Positions 9,957 to 18,863 are shown, numbered from the stretch's first letter. The stretch: 58,944 nucleotides of DNA from Paenibacillus sp. (GCA_017512705.1 JAFWEX010000156.1:1-58944); one strand, 5' to 3'. Numbers and translations: made by a program. Notes: generated from the sequence alone by a model not told the origin.

Positions 9957-10250
9957 GCAAAGACCGGGAGAAGTAAGCTGATCCGGACAGATCCAGAGAG
10001 GATGGCCCCACGTGCAAATAAGTGGTGGCTGTGAGCCGTCCACTGTCTACAGCCTGAAATGCACCCGTGAGCTGCACCGTCGAATCCGACCCCGCCTCTG
10101 TATACAAGATTAGAGGAAAACGTCAGGATAGATGGCGACGAATGGTTCCCGTTACCGAGCCGCCAGAGGGTTCATTTGACCAAAAATGAACCAAGCAGAG
10201 TGGGACCGCGACTAACGCCTCTGCAGCTTCGTGCTGCAGGGGCGTTTTTT
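9957..10250 (+). promoter_or_regulatory. T-box leader (probably tRNA-Cys responsive) of cysE-cysS
   Basis: The leader has the hallmarks of a T-box. These are a Stem I region with AGTA (near 9972), the AG bulge AGAGAG (near 9998) and the apical GGCTGTGAGCC; a stem III hairpin (GGTTCATTT with AAATGAACC near 10169-10192); and the T-box sequence AGAGTGGGACCGCG (10197-10210). A terminator at 10215-10250 overlaps the antiterminator choice. The likely specifier is TGC at 10060-10062, followed by A, in GAAATGCACC; a second TGC lies at 10073. Cysteine specificity fits the downstream cysE and cysS: uncharged tRNA-Cys should allow read-through. Confidence 0.9.
10215..10250 (+). terminator. T-box regulated terminator before cysE
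   Basis: Arms 10215-10227 and 10233-10245 (13 bp, one T-G wobble, TTCGT loop) are followed by a T run to 10250. It is immediately 3' of the T-box sequence, so it is the conditional terminator. Confidence 0.93.
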
Positions 10251-10341
10251 GTTTAGGCGAGTGTGCATTGTGATTACAATACCAAGGAACTTGCCGTCCG
10301 GCACACCCGGAAGACGAGAACCTGAACAAGAGGGGAAGAGC

Positions 10342-10995
10342 ATGTTCAAAAAGATCAGATCAGATATCCAGACGGTCTTTGAAAACGATCCAGCCGCCCG
10401 GGGTTGGTTTGAAGTGGTATTAACGTACTCAGGGCTTCATGCGATATGGGCCCATCGATGTGCGCACTATCTATACAAACGAAGATGGTACTCGCTCGCG
10501 AGATTCATATCACAGGTTAGCCGGTTTATGACAGGTATAGAGATTCATCCTGGAGCAACCATCGGCGAACGTTTGTTCATTGACCACGGTATGGGGGTAG
10601 TTATAGGAGAAACGTGTGAGATCGGTGATGATGTCGTCATTTATCAAGGAGTAACTCTTGGCGGAACAGGGAAAGAAAAAGGGAAGAGACACCCGACGAT
10701 TGGTAATAATGTGGTTATCTCTTCTGGAGCAAAAGTGCTGGGGTCGTTTCGTGTCGGGGATCAGAGCAACATCGGAGCGAACTCCGTTGTACTGAAAGAA
10801 GTTCCCGCAAATAGCACGGTAGTAGGGATTCCAGGTAGAATCGTCAAGCAGGATGGACGGCGGGTGGATCGTCTCAGCCAACAGTTGCCCGATCCGGTCA
10901 TTGACTCTTTGCGTAGTATGCAGCGGGAGATTGAACGACTGCAAGAAGAAGTACGCACATTGCAAAATACACGTGAATCCGAGAAATGCACATAA
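10342..10995 (+). CDS. cysE: Serine O-acetyltransferase
   Basis: Makes O-acetylserine from serine and acetyl-CoA, the committing step of cysteine synthesis. The 217-aa protein has the N-terminal helical SAT domain and then a left-handed beta-helix of hexapeptide repeats. That part contains [12 protein letters not shown] (active-site His-Asp region) and [19 protein letters not shown]. The start ATG at 10342 is preceded by AGAGGGGA. An upstream in-frame codon at 10231 lies inside the terminator stem and is not used. The C-terminal tail ends in a charged coiled-coil stretch. It is followed by cysS, so acetylserine supply and cysteinyl-tRNA charging share one T-box. Confidence 0.96.
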   Translation: MFKKIRSDIQTVFENDPAARGWFEVVLTYSGLHAIWAHRCAHYLYKRRWYSLARFISQVSRFMTGIEIHPGATIGERLFIDHGMGVVIGETCEIGDDVVIYQGVTLGGTGKEKGKRHPTIGNNVVISSGAKVLGSFRVGDQSNIGANSVVLKEVPANSTVVGIPGRIVKQDGRRVDRLSQQLPDPVIDSLRSMQREIERLQEEVRTLQNTRESEKCT

Positions 10996-11060
10996 CTGCA
11001 TCCATCAACATAAACCATGGAATAAAGTGAAGGCAGTTTAGGATGAAAGGAAAAGTGACT

Positions 11061-12461
11061 ATGACGCTTCAGATTTATAATACGATGAGTCGTACCAAAG
11101 AGAAGTTTGTTCCACAAGAGCCTGGCAAGGTAAAGATGTATGTATGCGGACCAACGGTATACGACTACATTCATATCGGGAATGCGCGCCCGGTAATCTT
11201 TTTCGACACAGTTCGAGGATATCTGGAACAGACCGGACATGATGTGAATTATGTTGTCAATTTTACAGATGTGGATGATAAACTGATTCGCAAAGCAGAA
11301 CAACTCGGTACGGATGTTCCCCATGTGGCGGAAAAATTCATTGCGGCTTATTACGAAGACCTGGAAGGGCTAGGTATTCCTAAGGCGAGCAGTAACCCGC
11401 GAGTGACAGAGAACATGTCGCTGATTATTGAGTTTATTAGTGAGCTGGTTAAGAAGGGTTTCGCTTATGAAAGTGGCGGTGACGTATATTATCGAACAGG
11501 AAAGTTTGATAAATACGGGCAATTGTCGAAACAAAATCTGGAGGAGCTCCAGTTTGGCATTCGAATCGGTGTAGACGAACGGAAGGAACATCCGGAAGAT
11601 TTTGTGCTCTGGAAGGCAGCTAAACCGGGTGAAATCTTCTGGTCTAGTCCTTGGGGGGATGGTCGTCCTGGATGGCACATTGAGTGCTCTGCGATGGCAA
11701 GAGAATACCTAGGGGACACACTGGATATTCACGGCGGCGGTCAAGATTTGCAGTTCCCTCACCATGAGTGCGAATGTGCACAGTCTGAGGCTATTACGGG
11801 TAAACCTCTGGCAAATTACTGGATGCATAACGGTTTTATTCGCATTGATAACGAGAAAATGTCGAAATCCCTCGGCAACGGCGTTCTGGTCAAAGACCTG
11901 CGTAGTCAGTATAAACGTGAAGCCATTCGTTACTTTATGTTATCCACCCACTATCGTAACCCGCTTAATTTCACAGAGGATACGATGGAGCAGGCACAGA
12001 ACAGTGTTGATCGAATAGCCAATGCGGTAGGGAACCTGAAGCATCGCCTTGGTGCCGTGACTGTACATGAGGAGATAACGGCAGAATTCGCAGCAAAACT
12101 GGACAAGATTCGACAGCAGTATCATGAAAAAATGCAGGATGACTTCAATACACCGGATGCGATCACCACGCTGTTCGAATGGGCTGCTGAAGCAAACCAG
12201 TTGCTGCAACAGGATGTCGTTAATGCTGCTGAGATTCATGCGCTGCTTGAGCTGTTTAGTGAACTGAATGCGGTACTGCGCATCTATACAGATGTCGAAC
12301 CAGAACTTTTGGACGAAGAGATTGAGCGCTTGATCCAAGAGCGCGTGGAAGCACGCACTTCGAAAAACTGGGCCCGTGCAGATGAAATTCGTGATGAGCT
12401 CTCTGCTCAAGGTATTCTGCTGGAGGATACAGCTCAGGGAATGAGATGGCGTCGCAAATGA
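11061..12461 (+). CDS. cysS: Cysteinyl-tRNA synthetase
   Basis: Class I synthetase charging tRNA-Cys. The 466-aa product has a zinc-site Cys in VCGPTVYDYIHIGNARP (which also holds the HIGH-type HIGN), the zinc ligands around GWHIECSAMA and FPHHECECAQ, and KMSKS at NEKMSKSLGN. ATG 11061 is preferred over ATG 11043 because it has AAAGGA upstream and matches the family N-terminus (TLQIYNTMSR). Its last bases overlap the mrnC start region. Confidence 0.96.
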   Translation: MTLQIYNTMSRTKEKFVPQEPGKVKMYVCGPTVYDYIHIGNARPVIFFDTVRGYLEQTGHDVNYVVNFTDVDDKLIRKAEQLGTDVPHVAEKFIAAYYEDLEGLGIPKASSNPRVTENMSLIIEFISELVKKGFAYESGGDVYYRTGKFDKYGQLSKQNLEELQFGIRIGVDERKEHPEDFVLWKAAKPGEIFWSSPWGDGRPGWHIECSAMAREYLGDTLDIHGGGQDLQFPHHECECAQSEAITGKPLANYWMHNGFIRIDNEKMSKSLGNGVLVKDLRSQYKREAIRYFMLSTHYRNPLNFTEDTMEQAQNSVDRIANAVGNLKHRLGAVTVHEEITAEFAAKLDKIRQQYHEKMQDDFNTPDAITTLFEWAAEANQLLQQDVVNAAEIHALLELFSELNAVLRIYTDVEPELLDEEIERLIQERVEARTSKNWARADEIRDELSAQGILLEDTAQGMRWRRK

Positions 12462-12970
12462 ATGAAGAAAAAGAGAATATCTTGTCCCAAACTGTCGACC
12501 AGACTGACCCATCTTTAGTCAAGAATCAAGCGAATCTTCAGGAAGGTGGATGGTTTCCATATCCGCCTTCCAGACCTGCGCGATTGATTCCGCCCATTGC
12601 TTTGGCTTACATTGGTGACGCTGTGTACGAAGTTGCAGTGAGACAGTATCTGTTATCCAAAGCGAATATGCGCCCCAACCATCTGCATCGAAGTGCAACC
12701 AAGTTGGTGTCTGCCAAAGCACAGAGTCGTATACTGACAAGTATTGAGGCTGCTTTGACGGTGGAAGAACTGGATGTAGTGAGACAGGGGCGGAACGCGA
12801 AGTCTGGCAGCATTCCGAAAAATGCCGATGTACTGGAGTATCGACATGCAACAGCATTTGAATGTCTGATCGGTTATCTGTACAGCAGTGGACAGCACGA
12901 TCGAATGGTACACTTGATTGGGCTTGGTATTGACCTGGCAGAGCAGGCCTCTGCTGAAACGTCGAAATAA
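12446..12970 (+). CDS. mrnC: Mini-ribonuclease III (23S rRNA maturation)
   Basis: Mini-III is an RNase III catalytic domain without the dsRNA-binding domain; it trims 23S rRNA precursors. The 174-aa product has the metal-binding helix YIGDAVYEVAVRQYL and the second conserved region DVLEYRHATAFECLIGYLY. ATG 12446 (CAGGGA upstream) overlaps cysS by 16 nt; ATG 12458 (ATGA overlap with the cysS stop) is an alternative start. The first roughly 35 residues are not conserved-looking. Same neighbour order as B. subtilis cysS-mrnC-rlmB-rae1. Confidence 0.93.
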   Translation: MASQMNEEKENILSQTVDQTDPSLVKNQANLQEGGWFPYPPSRPARLIPPIALAYIGDAVYEVAVRQYLLSKANMRPNHLHRSATKLVSAKAQSRILTSIEAALTVEELDVVRQGRNAKSGSIPKNADVLEYRHATAFECLIGYLYSSGQHDRMVHLIGLGIDLAEQASAETSK

Positions 12971-13021
12971 ATGGACTGAATGATTATATATAACAAGCAT
13001 TAAAGAGAGGAACGAACAAGG

Positions 13022-13768
13022 ATGGAAGAAGAATGGATTGCCGGTAAACACTCCGTAACGGAAGCGCTGCGTTCAGGCCGGACCATTAATAAAATATGGA
13101 TTGCAGATACGGCACAGAAACATCTAACACAACCGATCATTGCTGAAGCGAAAAAACTGGGGATCGTCATCCAGCACGTGGACAAGCGGAAGCTGGATCA
13201 AACTGTCCCGGGCATTCAGCATCAGGGTGTAGTTGCTCAGGCAGCGCCTTATGCTTACGCTGAGGTAGAAGATATTTTGGAAGCAGCGAGATCTAAAAAT
13301 GAGCAGCCATTTATCATTTTGCTGGATGAGATTGAAGACCCTCATAATCTAGGCTCTATCTTGCGTACAGCGGATTGCACAGGGGCCCACGGTGTTATTG
13401 TCCCGAAACGTCGTTCAGCATCTGTAACAGCTACGGTCTCCAAAACATCAGCAGGTGCGGCAGAGTATGTACCGGTTGCACGTGTAAGTAATCTCGCACA
13501 GACAATTGATCGTTTGAAAGAAGAAGGCGTGTGGGTTGTGGGTACAGATGTTACTGCACAGGAAGCTGTGTTTGGAAATGGTGTATTTACAGGGCCGGTT
13601 GCACTGGTTATCGGAAATGAGAACAAAGGAATGGGTCGTCTTATTCGTGAAAAATGTGATGTGCTGGTTAAATTGCCGATGCAAGGTCAGATTAATTCTC
13701 TGAATGCTTCTGTGGCAGCGGGTGTTGTCATGTATGAGGTGCTTCGTTCCCGCCAAGTGCAGGAATAG
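13022..13768 (+). CDS. rlmB: 23S rRNA 2'-O-ribose methyltransferase RlmB (SpoU/TrmH family)
   Basis: The 248-aa protein has an N-terminal substrate-binding domain (IAGKHSVTEALRSG) and a SPOUT trefoil-knot methyltransferase domain. Motifs include LDEIEDPHNLGSILRTA, VIGNENKGMG and LPMQGQINSLNASVAAGV. The SAM-binding knot is complete. RlmB-type enzymes methylate a guanosine of the 23S peptidyl transferase region; the exact target here is inferred. The start ATG has GAGAGGAACG upstream. Confidence 0.93.
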   Translation: MEEEWIAGKHSVTEALRSGRTINKIWIADTAQKHLTQPIIAEAKKLGIVIQHVDKRKLDQTVPGIQHQGVVAQAAPYAYAEVEDILEAARSKNEQPFIILLDEIEDPHNLGSILRTADCTGAHGVIVPKRRSASVTATVSKTSAGAAEYVPVARVSNLAQTIDRLKEEGVWVVGTDVTAQEAVFGNGVFTGPVALVIGNENKGMGRLIREKCDVLVKLPMQGQINSLNASVAAGVVMYEVLRSRQVQE

Positions 13769-13773
13769 ATGAT

Positions 13774-14298
13774 ATGGCTGATTCCCGTGATGTGCTTCTT
13801 GTAGACGGGTATAACATGATTGGCGACTGGCCGGAATTATCCAAACTTGCAGAGAGTGGTGGGTTGGAAGAAGCAAGGAATAGGTTGCTCTTCCGACTTG
13901 CGGATTATCAGGCTTTCTCCGGCCGGCGAGTCATTGTTGTGTTTGACGCCTACCTTGTGCCAGGACTCGGTAAATCCTTTACACAGAGCAAAATCCATGT
14001 TCATTTTACAAAGGAAAAAGAGACGGCAGACGAATGTATTGAGAGACTCGTTCGGGAACTAAGCATGCGAAGACGCCAAATTTATGTAGCTACCAGCGAC
14101 ATGGTCGAGCAACATGTCATCTTCGGACAAGGGGCGCTGCGCGTGTCTGCCAGAGAGTTGCTGATTGAAGTAGAGCAGAATGAAAAAGAACTTCAGCAAC
14201 GACTTGCGGAAGATCAAGCCAGATCAACACGGAATACAATCGGAGGAAAATTAAGTCCGGATGTATTAAAGCAGTTTGAACGCTGGAGACGGGGCTAA
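13774..14298 (+). CDS. rae1: NYN-domain ribosome-associated endoribonuclease (Rae1/YacP)
   Basis: The 174-aa protein matches the YacP/Rae1 family, which in B. subtilis cleaves mRNA in the ribosomal A site. Visible features are the acidic PIN-like active-site motif LLVDGYNMIGDWPE, VVFDAYLVPG, and ETADECIERLV with YVATSDMVEQ. A basic C-terminal helix ends it. It begins five nt after rlmB. Confidence 0.9.
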   Translation: MADSRDVLLVDGYNMIGDWPELSKLAESGGLEEARNRLLFRLADYQAFSGRRVIVVFDAYLVPGLGKSFTQSKIHVHFTKEKETADECIERLVRELSMRRRQIYVATSDMVEQHVIFGQGALRVSARELLIEVEQNEKELQQRLAEDQARSTRNTIGGKLSPDVLKQFERWRRG

Positions 14299-14378
14299 TC
14301 ATGGGTGATTTACAATATTTTCAATATTGAAACTATTGACAATTATGTTATAGCTGTTCTTTTTTAGGGATAGCGTGG

Positions 14379-14408
14379 TTGACGGTGAGAGGTACCATCA
14401 TATATACT
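14379..14408 (+). promoter_or_regulatory. Probable sigH promoter
   Basis: TTGACG (14379-14384), 18 nt, TATACT (14403-14408), 62 nt before the chosen sigH start. The flanking DNA is AT-rich, with a perfect AATATT repeat near 14316-14330 and paired GGTACC palindromes at 14391 and 14439. AbrB control is known in B. subtilis but cannot be read from sequence here. Confidence 0.55.
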
Positions 14409-14470
14409 GGTCGTATATTTCATAGAGTAGAGTAACGGGGTACCTTGCGTTGCAGCCGGAGGGATTGTCT

Positions 14471-15115
14471 GTGAGTGTCGACCTCAAAGATATCATGTTA
14501 TCCAAGTATGATTACCAAAGTGACGAAGACATAGTCGAAGCGGTCCGTGAAGGCGAAAGCGAAGCGCTGGAGTTTTTGATCAACAAGTATCGCAACTTTG
14601 TACGCGCCAAGGCAAGATCTTATTTTTTGATCGGAGCAGACCGGGAAGATATTATTCAAGAAGGAATGATTGGTCTTTATAAATCCATTCGTGATTTTAA
14701 AGGAGACAAGCTTGCTTCTTTCAAGGCTTTTGCCGAACTGTGTATTACAAGACAGATCATTACGGCGATCAAAACAGCCACACGTCAGAAGCATATACCA
14801 CTTAATTCTTATATATCTCTGGACAAGCCCATTTATGATGAAGAGTCTGATCGTACGTTACTCGATGTGATTTGTGGAACTCAGGTCAGTGATCCGGAAG
14901 AACTGATTATTAACCAGGAAGAGTTTGTTGGTCTGGAAGATAAAATGTCGGAGATTTTGAGTGACCTGGAACGTAAAGTACTGATGTTGTATCTGGATGG
15001 GAGATCTTATCAAGAAATTGCAGTGGATCTGGACCGACATGTGAAGTCTATCGATAATGCCCTGCAGCGCGTGAAGCGAAAACTTGAAAAGTACCTTGAA
15101 GTTCGAGATAATTGA
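14471..15115 (+). CDS. sigH: RNA polymerase sigma factor SigH (sigma-30)
   Basis: Alternative sigma factor for the transition state, competence and early sporulation. The 214-aa protein carries sigma region 2 (SEALEFLINKYRNFVR, DREDIIQEGMIGLYKSI) and region 4 with a helix-turn-helix (DLERKVLMLYLDGRSYQEIA). GTG 14471 is preferred over TTG 14450 because GGAGGG (14458-14463) lies seven nt upstream. It keeps its conserved position before rpmG-secE-nusG but has its own terminator. Confidence 0.96.
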   Translation: MSVDLKDIMLSKYDYQSDEDIVEAVREGESEALEFLINKYRNFVRAKARSYFLIGADREDIIQEGMIGLYKSIRDFKGDKLASFKAFAELCITRQIITAIKTATRQKHIPLNSYISLDKPIYDEESDRTLLDVICGTQVSDPEELIINQEEFVGLEDKMSEILSDLERKVLMLYLDGRSYQEIAVDLDRHVKSIDNALQRVKRKLEKYLEVRDN

Positions 15116-15137
15116 ACAAGATTGTTGTCGTTGACGG

Positions 15138-15165
15138 AAAAGGCTCGGTGTTTGAGTCTTTTTTT
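15138..15165 (+). terminator. Terminator of sigH
   Basis: AAAAGGCTC (15138-15146) pairs with GAGTCTTTT (15154-15162), with one wobble and a 7-nt loop, and a T run continues to 15165. Confidence 0.88.
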
Positions 15166-15306
15166 ATTGTCTGAAGTTTATATTGTTAAAGATTGATAAA
15201 TACTAGTAATCGCTTGATTCATACCGGAGCAGTGAAAGCAATCAGAGATGAGAGATACGACGTTTTGTGCAGAATTAATAGCCAATGATGAAAGCTTATT
15301 CTGTCA

Positions 15307-15335
15307 TTGACATGCTTATACCCTTGTGATAAAGT
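15307..15335 (+). promoter_or_regulatory. Promoter of rpmG-secE-nusG
   Basis: TTGACA (15307-15312), 17 nt, TAAAGT (15330-15335). About 85 nt of leader follow before the rpmG start. The 308-nt gap between sigH and rpmG holds this promoter, the sigH terminator and a small foldback at 15270-15303. Confidence 0.85.
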
Positions 15336-15423
15336 GTTTTAGGTAGGCCTATTTTACGGCTTTTTTTTCAGGATCAATTTAGAGACTCTGCTTCAATGTG
15401 GAAGTCTTCGGGAGGTGTACATC

Positions 15424-15573
15424 ATGCGGGTAATTATTACTTTGGCTTGTACAAACTGCAAACAAAGAAATTACACTACGACAAAAAACAAGCGTAATCA
15501 CCCCGACCGCATGGAGATGAAGAAATTTTGCAAGTTTTGTAACGAGCAGACTTCTCATCGCGAAACCAGATAG
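15424..15573 (+). CDS. rpmG: 50S ribosomal protein L33
   Basis: A 49-aa protein with the L33 pattern [20 protein letters not shown], followed by [13 protein letters not shown]. The two CxxC pairs mark the zinc-binding (C+) form. The start ATG follows GGGAGGTGTACATC. It is small but well supported by its position directly before secE. Confidence 0.95.
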   Translation: MRVIITLACTNCKQRNYTTTKNKRNHPDRMEMKKFCKFCNEQTSHRETR

Positions 15574-15594
15574 TTTTTGGGAGGTGTAGTCGGC

Positions 15595-15786
15595 GTGAAA
15601 CGTAGTTTTAAATCTCTGATTTCCTTTTTCTCTGAAAGCTGGGCTGAACTTAAAAAGGTTCGCTGGCCTAATCGTAAAGAGCTGACGAACTACACGTTAA
15701 TTGTACTTGGTACTGTTGTGGTTATGACGCTGTTTTTTTGGGTCGTAGATATCGGCATCTCCGCTGTGATCGAAGCGATTATTTAA
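15595..15786 (+). CDS. secE: Preprotein translocase subunit SecE
   Basis: A 63-aa single-span SecE of the short Gram-positive type. An amphipathic helix with SWAELKKVRWPNRKEL precedes one transmembrane helix near residues 35-58. It clamps SecY in the SecYEG channel. GTG 15595 is chosen because GGGAGGTG lies nine to ten nt upstream; the longer frame to 15577 has no site. Confidence 0.95.
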   Translation: MKRSFKSLISFFSESWAELKKVRWPNRKELTNYTLIVLGTVVVMTLFFWVVDIGISAVIEAII

Positions 15787-15808
15787 GAAGGGTCCCAGGT
15801 GGCTTGAT

Positions 15809-16342
15809 ATGGAAAAAAGATGGTACGTCGTTCATACCTATTCAGGGTATGAGAATAAGGTCAAAGCCAATTTGGAAAAACGCGTAGAGTCCATGGGTAT
15901 GGAAGACAAGATTTTCCGTGTTCTTGTTCCGATGGAAGAAGAAGTGGTGAACAAAGACGGTAAGAAAAAGACCGTTATGCGTAAAGTTTACCCTGGATAT
16001 GTCTTGGTCGAAATGGTACAGACAGATGATTCTTGGTATGTTGTTCGCAACACACCAGGTGTTACCGGGTTTGTCGGTTCGACAGGTTCCGGTTCTAAAC
16101 CAACAGCTTTGTTGCCAGAAGAAGTGGAACAAATTCTGAAGCACATGGGCATGGTTGAACCTAAGCCTAAAATTGAATTCGATATTAAGGAATCCGTACG
16201 AATTAAAGTTGGTCCTTTTGCGAATTTTGTGGGCTCCGTGGAAGAGATTTTGGTAGACAAGAGCAAGCTGAAAGTACACGTCAACATGTTTGGACGGGAA
16301 ACACCGCTTGAGTTGGAATACACACAGGTGGAGAAGATATAG
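15809..16342 (+). CDS. nusG: Transcription elongation/termination factor NusG
   Basis: The 177-aa protein has the NGN domain (WYVVHTYSGYENKVKANL, KVYPGYVLVEM, NTPGVTGFVG) and a C-terminal KOW domain (GPFANFVGSVEEI). It binds RNA polymerase to modulate pausing and couples it to the ribosome or Rho. It follows secE at 22 nt and precedes rplK. Confidence 0.97.
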   Translation: MEKRWYVVHTYSGYENKVKANLEKRVESMGMEDKIFRVLVPMEEEVVNKDGKKKTVMRKVYPGYVLVEMVQTDDSWYVVRNTPGVTGFVGSTGSGSKPTALLPEEVEQILKHMGMVEPKPKIEFDIKESVRIKVGPFANFVGSVEEILVDKSKLKVHVNMFGRETPLELEYTQVEKI

Positions 16343-16410
16343 TTTCTTCAGGTTTCTTGTGGGAGGGCTGTGAGGCCCGGTGACCACTATTTTGCAAGGA
16401 GGTGTCAATC

Positions 16411-16836
16411 ATGGCAAAAAAGGTAATCAAAATGGTAAAACTGCAGATTCCAGCAGGTAAAGCAAACCCAGCACCACCAGTAGGTCCGGCATTGGGTCAA
16501 GCAGGTGTCAACATCATGGCATTCTGTAAAGAATTCAACGCTCGTACAGCTGATCAAGCGGGATTGATCATTCCAGTTGAAATCTCTGTATTCGAAGACC
16601 GTTCCTTTACATTCATCACTAAAACTCCACCTGCAGCAGTTCTGTTGAAAGTGGCAGCTAAAGTTGAAAAAGGATCTGGCGAGCCGAATAAGAAAAAAGT
16701 CGCTACTGTTAAACGTGATACAGTACGTCAAATCGCGGAAACAAAAATGCCTGACCTGAATGCAGCTGACGTTGAGTCTGCAATGCGTATGGTCGAAGGT
16801 ACTGCCCGCAGCATGGGTATCACCATCGAAGACTAA
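16411..16836 (+). CDS. rplK: 50S ribosomal protein L11
   Basis: A 141-aa L11 with the proline-rich [12 protein letters not shown]-terminal motif and the C-terminal 23S GTPase-centre binding domain, the site of thiostrepton action. ATG 16411 follows AAGGAGGTG; an in-frame GTG at 16402 sits inside that site. The spacer before it holds a short GGGC/GCCC hairpin. Confidence 0.97.
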   Translation: MAKKVIKMVKLQIPAGKANPAPPVGPALGQAGVNIMAFCKEFNARTADQAGLIIPVEISVFEDRSFTFITKTPPAAVLLKVAAKVEKGSGEPNKKKVATVKRDTVRQIAETKMPDLNAADVESAMRMVEGTARSMGITIED

Positions 16837-16863
16837 TTTTCACATGAAACATGGCTTCGTAAA

Positions 16864-16882
16864 GCCGGCCGATTCGCGGCCG
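16864..16882 (+). other. GC-rich hairpin in the rplK-rplA spacer
   Basis: CCGGCCG (16864-16870) and CGGCCGG (16876-16882) form a perfect 7-bp stem with a 5-nt loop and no T run. It could be a processing or autoregulatory structure; L1 is known to bind its own mRNA in other bacteria, but the site is not proven here. Confidence 0.5.
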
Positions 16883-16930
16883 GTCAATGTGGGAGGTATA
16901 TCCGCTAAAACCACAAAGGAGGAATAAAAC

Positions 16931-17623
16931 ATGGCTAAACACGGTAAAAAATACCTGGAAGCTGCGAAGCTGATTGATAGCGAAGCAACTTACGAGCCTT
17001 CAGAAGCTGTTGAGCTTGTGAAAAAGGCAGCTACTGCAAAATTCGATGAAACAATCGAAGCAGCAGTTCGTTTGGGCGTAGACCCTCGTAAACAAGACCA
17101 GGCAGTACGTGGTGTTGTTGTCTTGCCACACGGTACAGGTAAAACACAACGCGTATTGGTATTTGCAAAAGGTGACAAAGCGAAAGAAGCGGAAGCGGCT
17201 GGCGCGGACTATGTTGGTGATGCAGACATGATCAACAAAATCCAACAAGGCTGGTTCGAATTCGACGTCTGCGTAGCGACACCAGATATGATGAGTGAAG
17301 TAGGTAAATTGGGCCGTCTGCTCGGCGGTAAAGGCCTGATGCCTAACCCTAAAGCCGGAACGGTAACATTCGATGTATCCAAGGCTGTTCAAGAAATCAA
17401 AGCCGGTAAAATCGAGTATCGTCTGGATCGTGCAGGTCAAATTCATGCACCGATCGGTAAAGCATCTTTCTCTGCTGAGCAACTGAATGAGAACCTCAAA
17501 GCTCTCATGGAAGCTCTGAATCGTGCTAAACCGGCGGCAGCAAAAGGTGTTTATCTGAAGAACGTAAGTCTTTCTTCAACGATGGGCCCTGGCGCACGCG
17601 TGAACGCAGCAGCTTTTAGATAA
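16931..17623 (+). CDS. rplA: 50S ribosomal protein L1
   Basis: A 230-aa L1, the protein of the mobile L1 stalk that helps release E-site tRNA. It shows [14 protein letters not shown] and the signature [18 protein letters not shown]. The ATG has AAAGGAGGAAT upstream. Confidence 0.97.
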   Translation: MAKHGKKYLEAAKLIDSEATYEPSEAVELVKKAATAKFDETIEAAVRLGVDPRKQDQAVRGVVVLPHGTGKTQRVLVFAKGDKAKEAEAAGADYVGDADMINKIQQGWFEFDVCVATPDMMSEVGKLGRLLGGKGLMPNPKAGTVTFDVSKAVQEIKAGKIEYRLDRAGQIHAPIGKASFSAEQLNENLKALMEALNRAKPAAAKGVYLKNVSLSSTMGPGARVNAAAFR

Positions 17624-17629
17624 AATATC

Positions 17630-17658
17630 TTGACAGACGAGTTCTGTTCTGGTATTCT
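17630..17658 (+). promoter_or_regulatory. Promoter of rplJ-rplL
   Basis: TTGACA (17630-17635), 17 nt, TATTCT (17653-17658), starting just after the rplA stop. It feeds the L10 leader. Confidence 0.85.
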
Positions 17659-17662
17659 ATAA

Positions 17663-17766
17663 AAGTTGTGAGTCCATGTGACTGACCGTTGACATTTGAA
17701 TATGCTTGCCGTAGACAGTAGGTGCCATCTGGCTTAATTTCCTACCGAGGTGTGATTATACAACTT
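17663..17766 (+). promoter_or_regulatory. L10 leader RNA (autoregulation of rplJ-rplL)
   Basis: AAGTTGT (17663-17669) and ACAACTT (17760-17766) close a multi-stem domain. The domain contains the AGTAGG...CCTAC pairing typical of the ribosomal protein L10 leader family. L10, with its L12 dimers, is known to bind this RNA and repress its operon. The 238-nt rplA-rplJ gap also holds an attenuator at 17799-17829. Confidence 0.8.
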
Positions 17767-17798
17767 GAAACGATGTAAATCGATTGCGAGTATATATC

Positions 17799-17829
17799 AA
17801 GCCTTCGTGATTCTACGGAGGCTTTTCTT
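17799..17829 (+). terminator. Attenuator terminator before rplJ
   Basis: AAGCCTTCGT (17799-17808) pairs with ACGGAGGCTT (17815-17824) with one wobble, followed by a TTTTC stretch. It lies 30-60 nt upstream of the rplJ start, consistent with L10-leader control of read-through. Confidence 0.8.
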
Positions 17830-17861
17830 ATTGGGATAAATATGATCAGGAGGTGTACAGA

Positions 17862-18365
17862 TTGGCAAACGCAAAAGTGATTCAAGCAAAACAAGAATCC
17901 GTTGATGTAGTAACAGCGAAATTGCGCGAAAGCGCGACGACAGTTGTTGTTGACTATCGCGGTTTGAACGTTTCCCAAGCTACTGAACTGCGCAAGCAGC
18001 TTCGTGAAGCTGGTGTAGAATTCCAAGTGCTGAAAAACACATTGCTTCGCCGTGCAACTGCTGCAGCTGAATTGACAGAACTCGATAGCGTTCTGACAGG
18101 TCCTACTGCAATTGCATTCAGCGGAGAAGATGCTGTAGCTCCAGCCAAAATTCTGAACGACTTCGCGAAAAAGAACGATGCACTGAAATTGAAAGGTGCT
18201 GTCGTAGAAGGTCGCGTAATTGGAGTAGAAGAAGTTAAAGCGTTGGCAGAACTGCCATCCCGCGAAGGTCTCCTCTCCATGCTCCTCAGCGTGCTTCAAG
18301 CCCCTATGCGCAACTTCGCGCTTGCGGTTAAAGCCGTTGCAGAAAAAGAAGAACAAGGCGCGTAA
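17862..18365 (+). CDS. rplJ: 50S ribosomal protein L10
   Basis: A 167-aa L10, base of the L12 stalk. Conserved points are [19 protein letters not shown] and [13 protein letters not shown]. The start is TTG at 17862 ([10 protein letters not shown]), with AGGAGG at 17848-17853; the GTG at 17853 overlaps that site. The C-terminal helix that carries L12 dimers is present. Confidence 0.96.
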   Translation: MANAKVIQAKQESVDVVTAKLRESATTVVVDYRGLNVSQATELRKQLREAGVEFQVLKNTLLRRATAAAELTELDSVLTGPTAIAFSGEDAVAPAKILNDFAKKNDALKLKGAVVEGRVIGVEEVKALAELPSREGLLSMLLSVLQAPMRNFALAVKAVAEKEEQGA

Positions 18366-18435
18366 GCTACTTGATCTAAATGCTGCTTAAGCAGTAATGG
18401 AATAAAAAAATAAAATTATATATGGAGGTTCAATC

Positions 18436-18798
18436 ATGAGTAAAGAGCAAATCTTGGAAGCAATCAAAGGCATGACTGTATTGGAACTGAACGATCTCGT
18501 TAAAGCAATCGAAGAAGAATTCGGCGTAACTGCTGCAGCTCCAGTAGCTGTTGTAGGTGGCGGCGCGGCTTCAGCTGAAGCTGAGCAATCCGAGTTCGAC
18601 GTAATCCTGGCTAACGCTGGTGCTTCCAAAATCAACGTTATCAAAGCAGTTCGCGAAATCACTGGTCTTGGCTTGAAAGAAGCAAAAGAACTGGTTGACA
18701 ACGCTCCAAAACCACTGAAAGAAAAAGTGGCTAAAGAAGAAGCAGAAACAATCAAAGCTAAGCTTGAAGAAGCTGGCGCTACAATCGAAGTTAAATAA
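18436..18798 (+). CDS. rplL: 50S ribosomal protein L7/L12
   Basis: A 120-aa L7/L12 with an N-terminal dimerisation domain, an Ala/Gly-rich hinge (residues about 35-50) and the C-terminal factor-binding domain ([20 protein letters not shown]). It recruits EF-G, EF-Tu and IF2. TATGGAGGTT precedes the ATG. Confidence 0.97.
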   Translation: MSKEQILEAIKGMTVLELNDLVKAIEEEFGVTAAAPVAVVGGGAASAEAEQSEFDVILANAGASKINVIKAVREITGLGLKEAKELVDNAPKPLKEKVAKEEAETIKAKLEEAGATIEVK

Positions 18799-18827
18799 TT
18801 TAGCTTTAACTGGCTAAATGAATAAAA

Positions 18828-18863
18828 CAACAAACCCCTTGACTTATATCAAGGGGTTTGTTG
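18828..18863 (+). terminator. Hairpin after rplL (terminator or attenuator)
   Basis: Fifteen perfect base pairs (18828-18842 with 18849-18863) and a 6-nt loop. The T residues are inside the 3' arm and no clean T tract follows, so partial read-through into the next gene is likely. Confidence 0.7.

Noticed and set aside
10231-10341. Upstream extension of cysE
   Set aside because: It lies inside and just after the T-box terminator; ATG 10342 has a good ribosome binding site and the family N-terminus.
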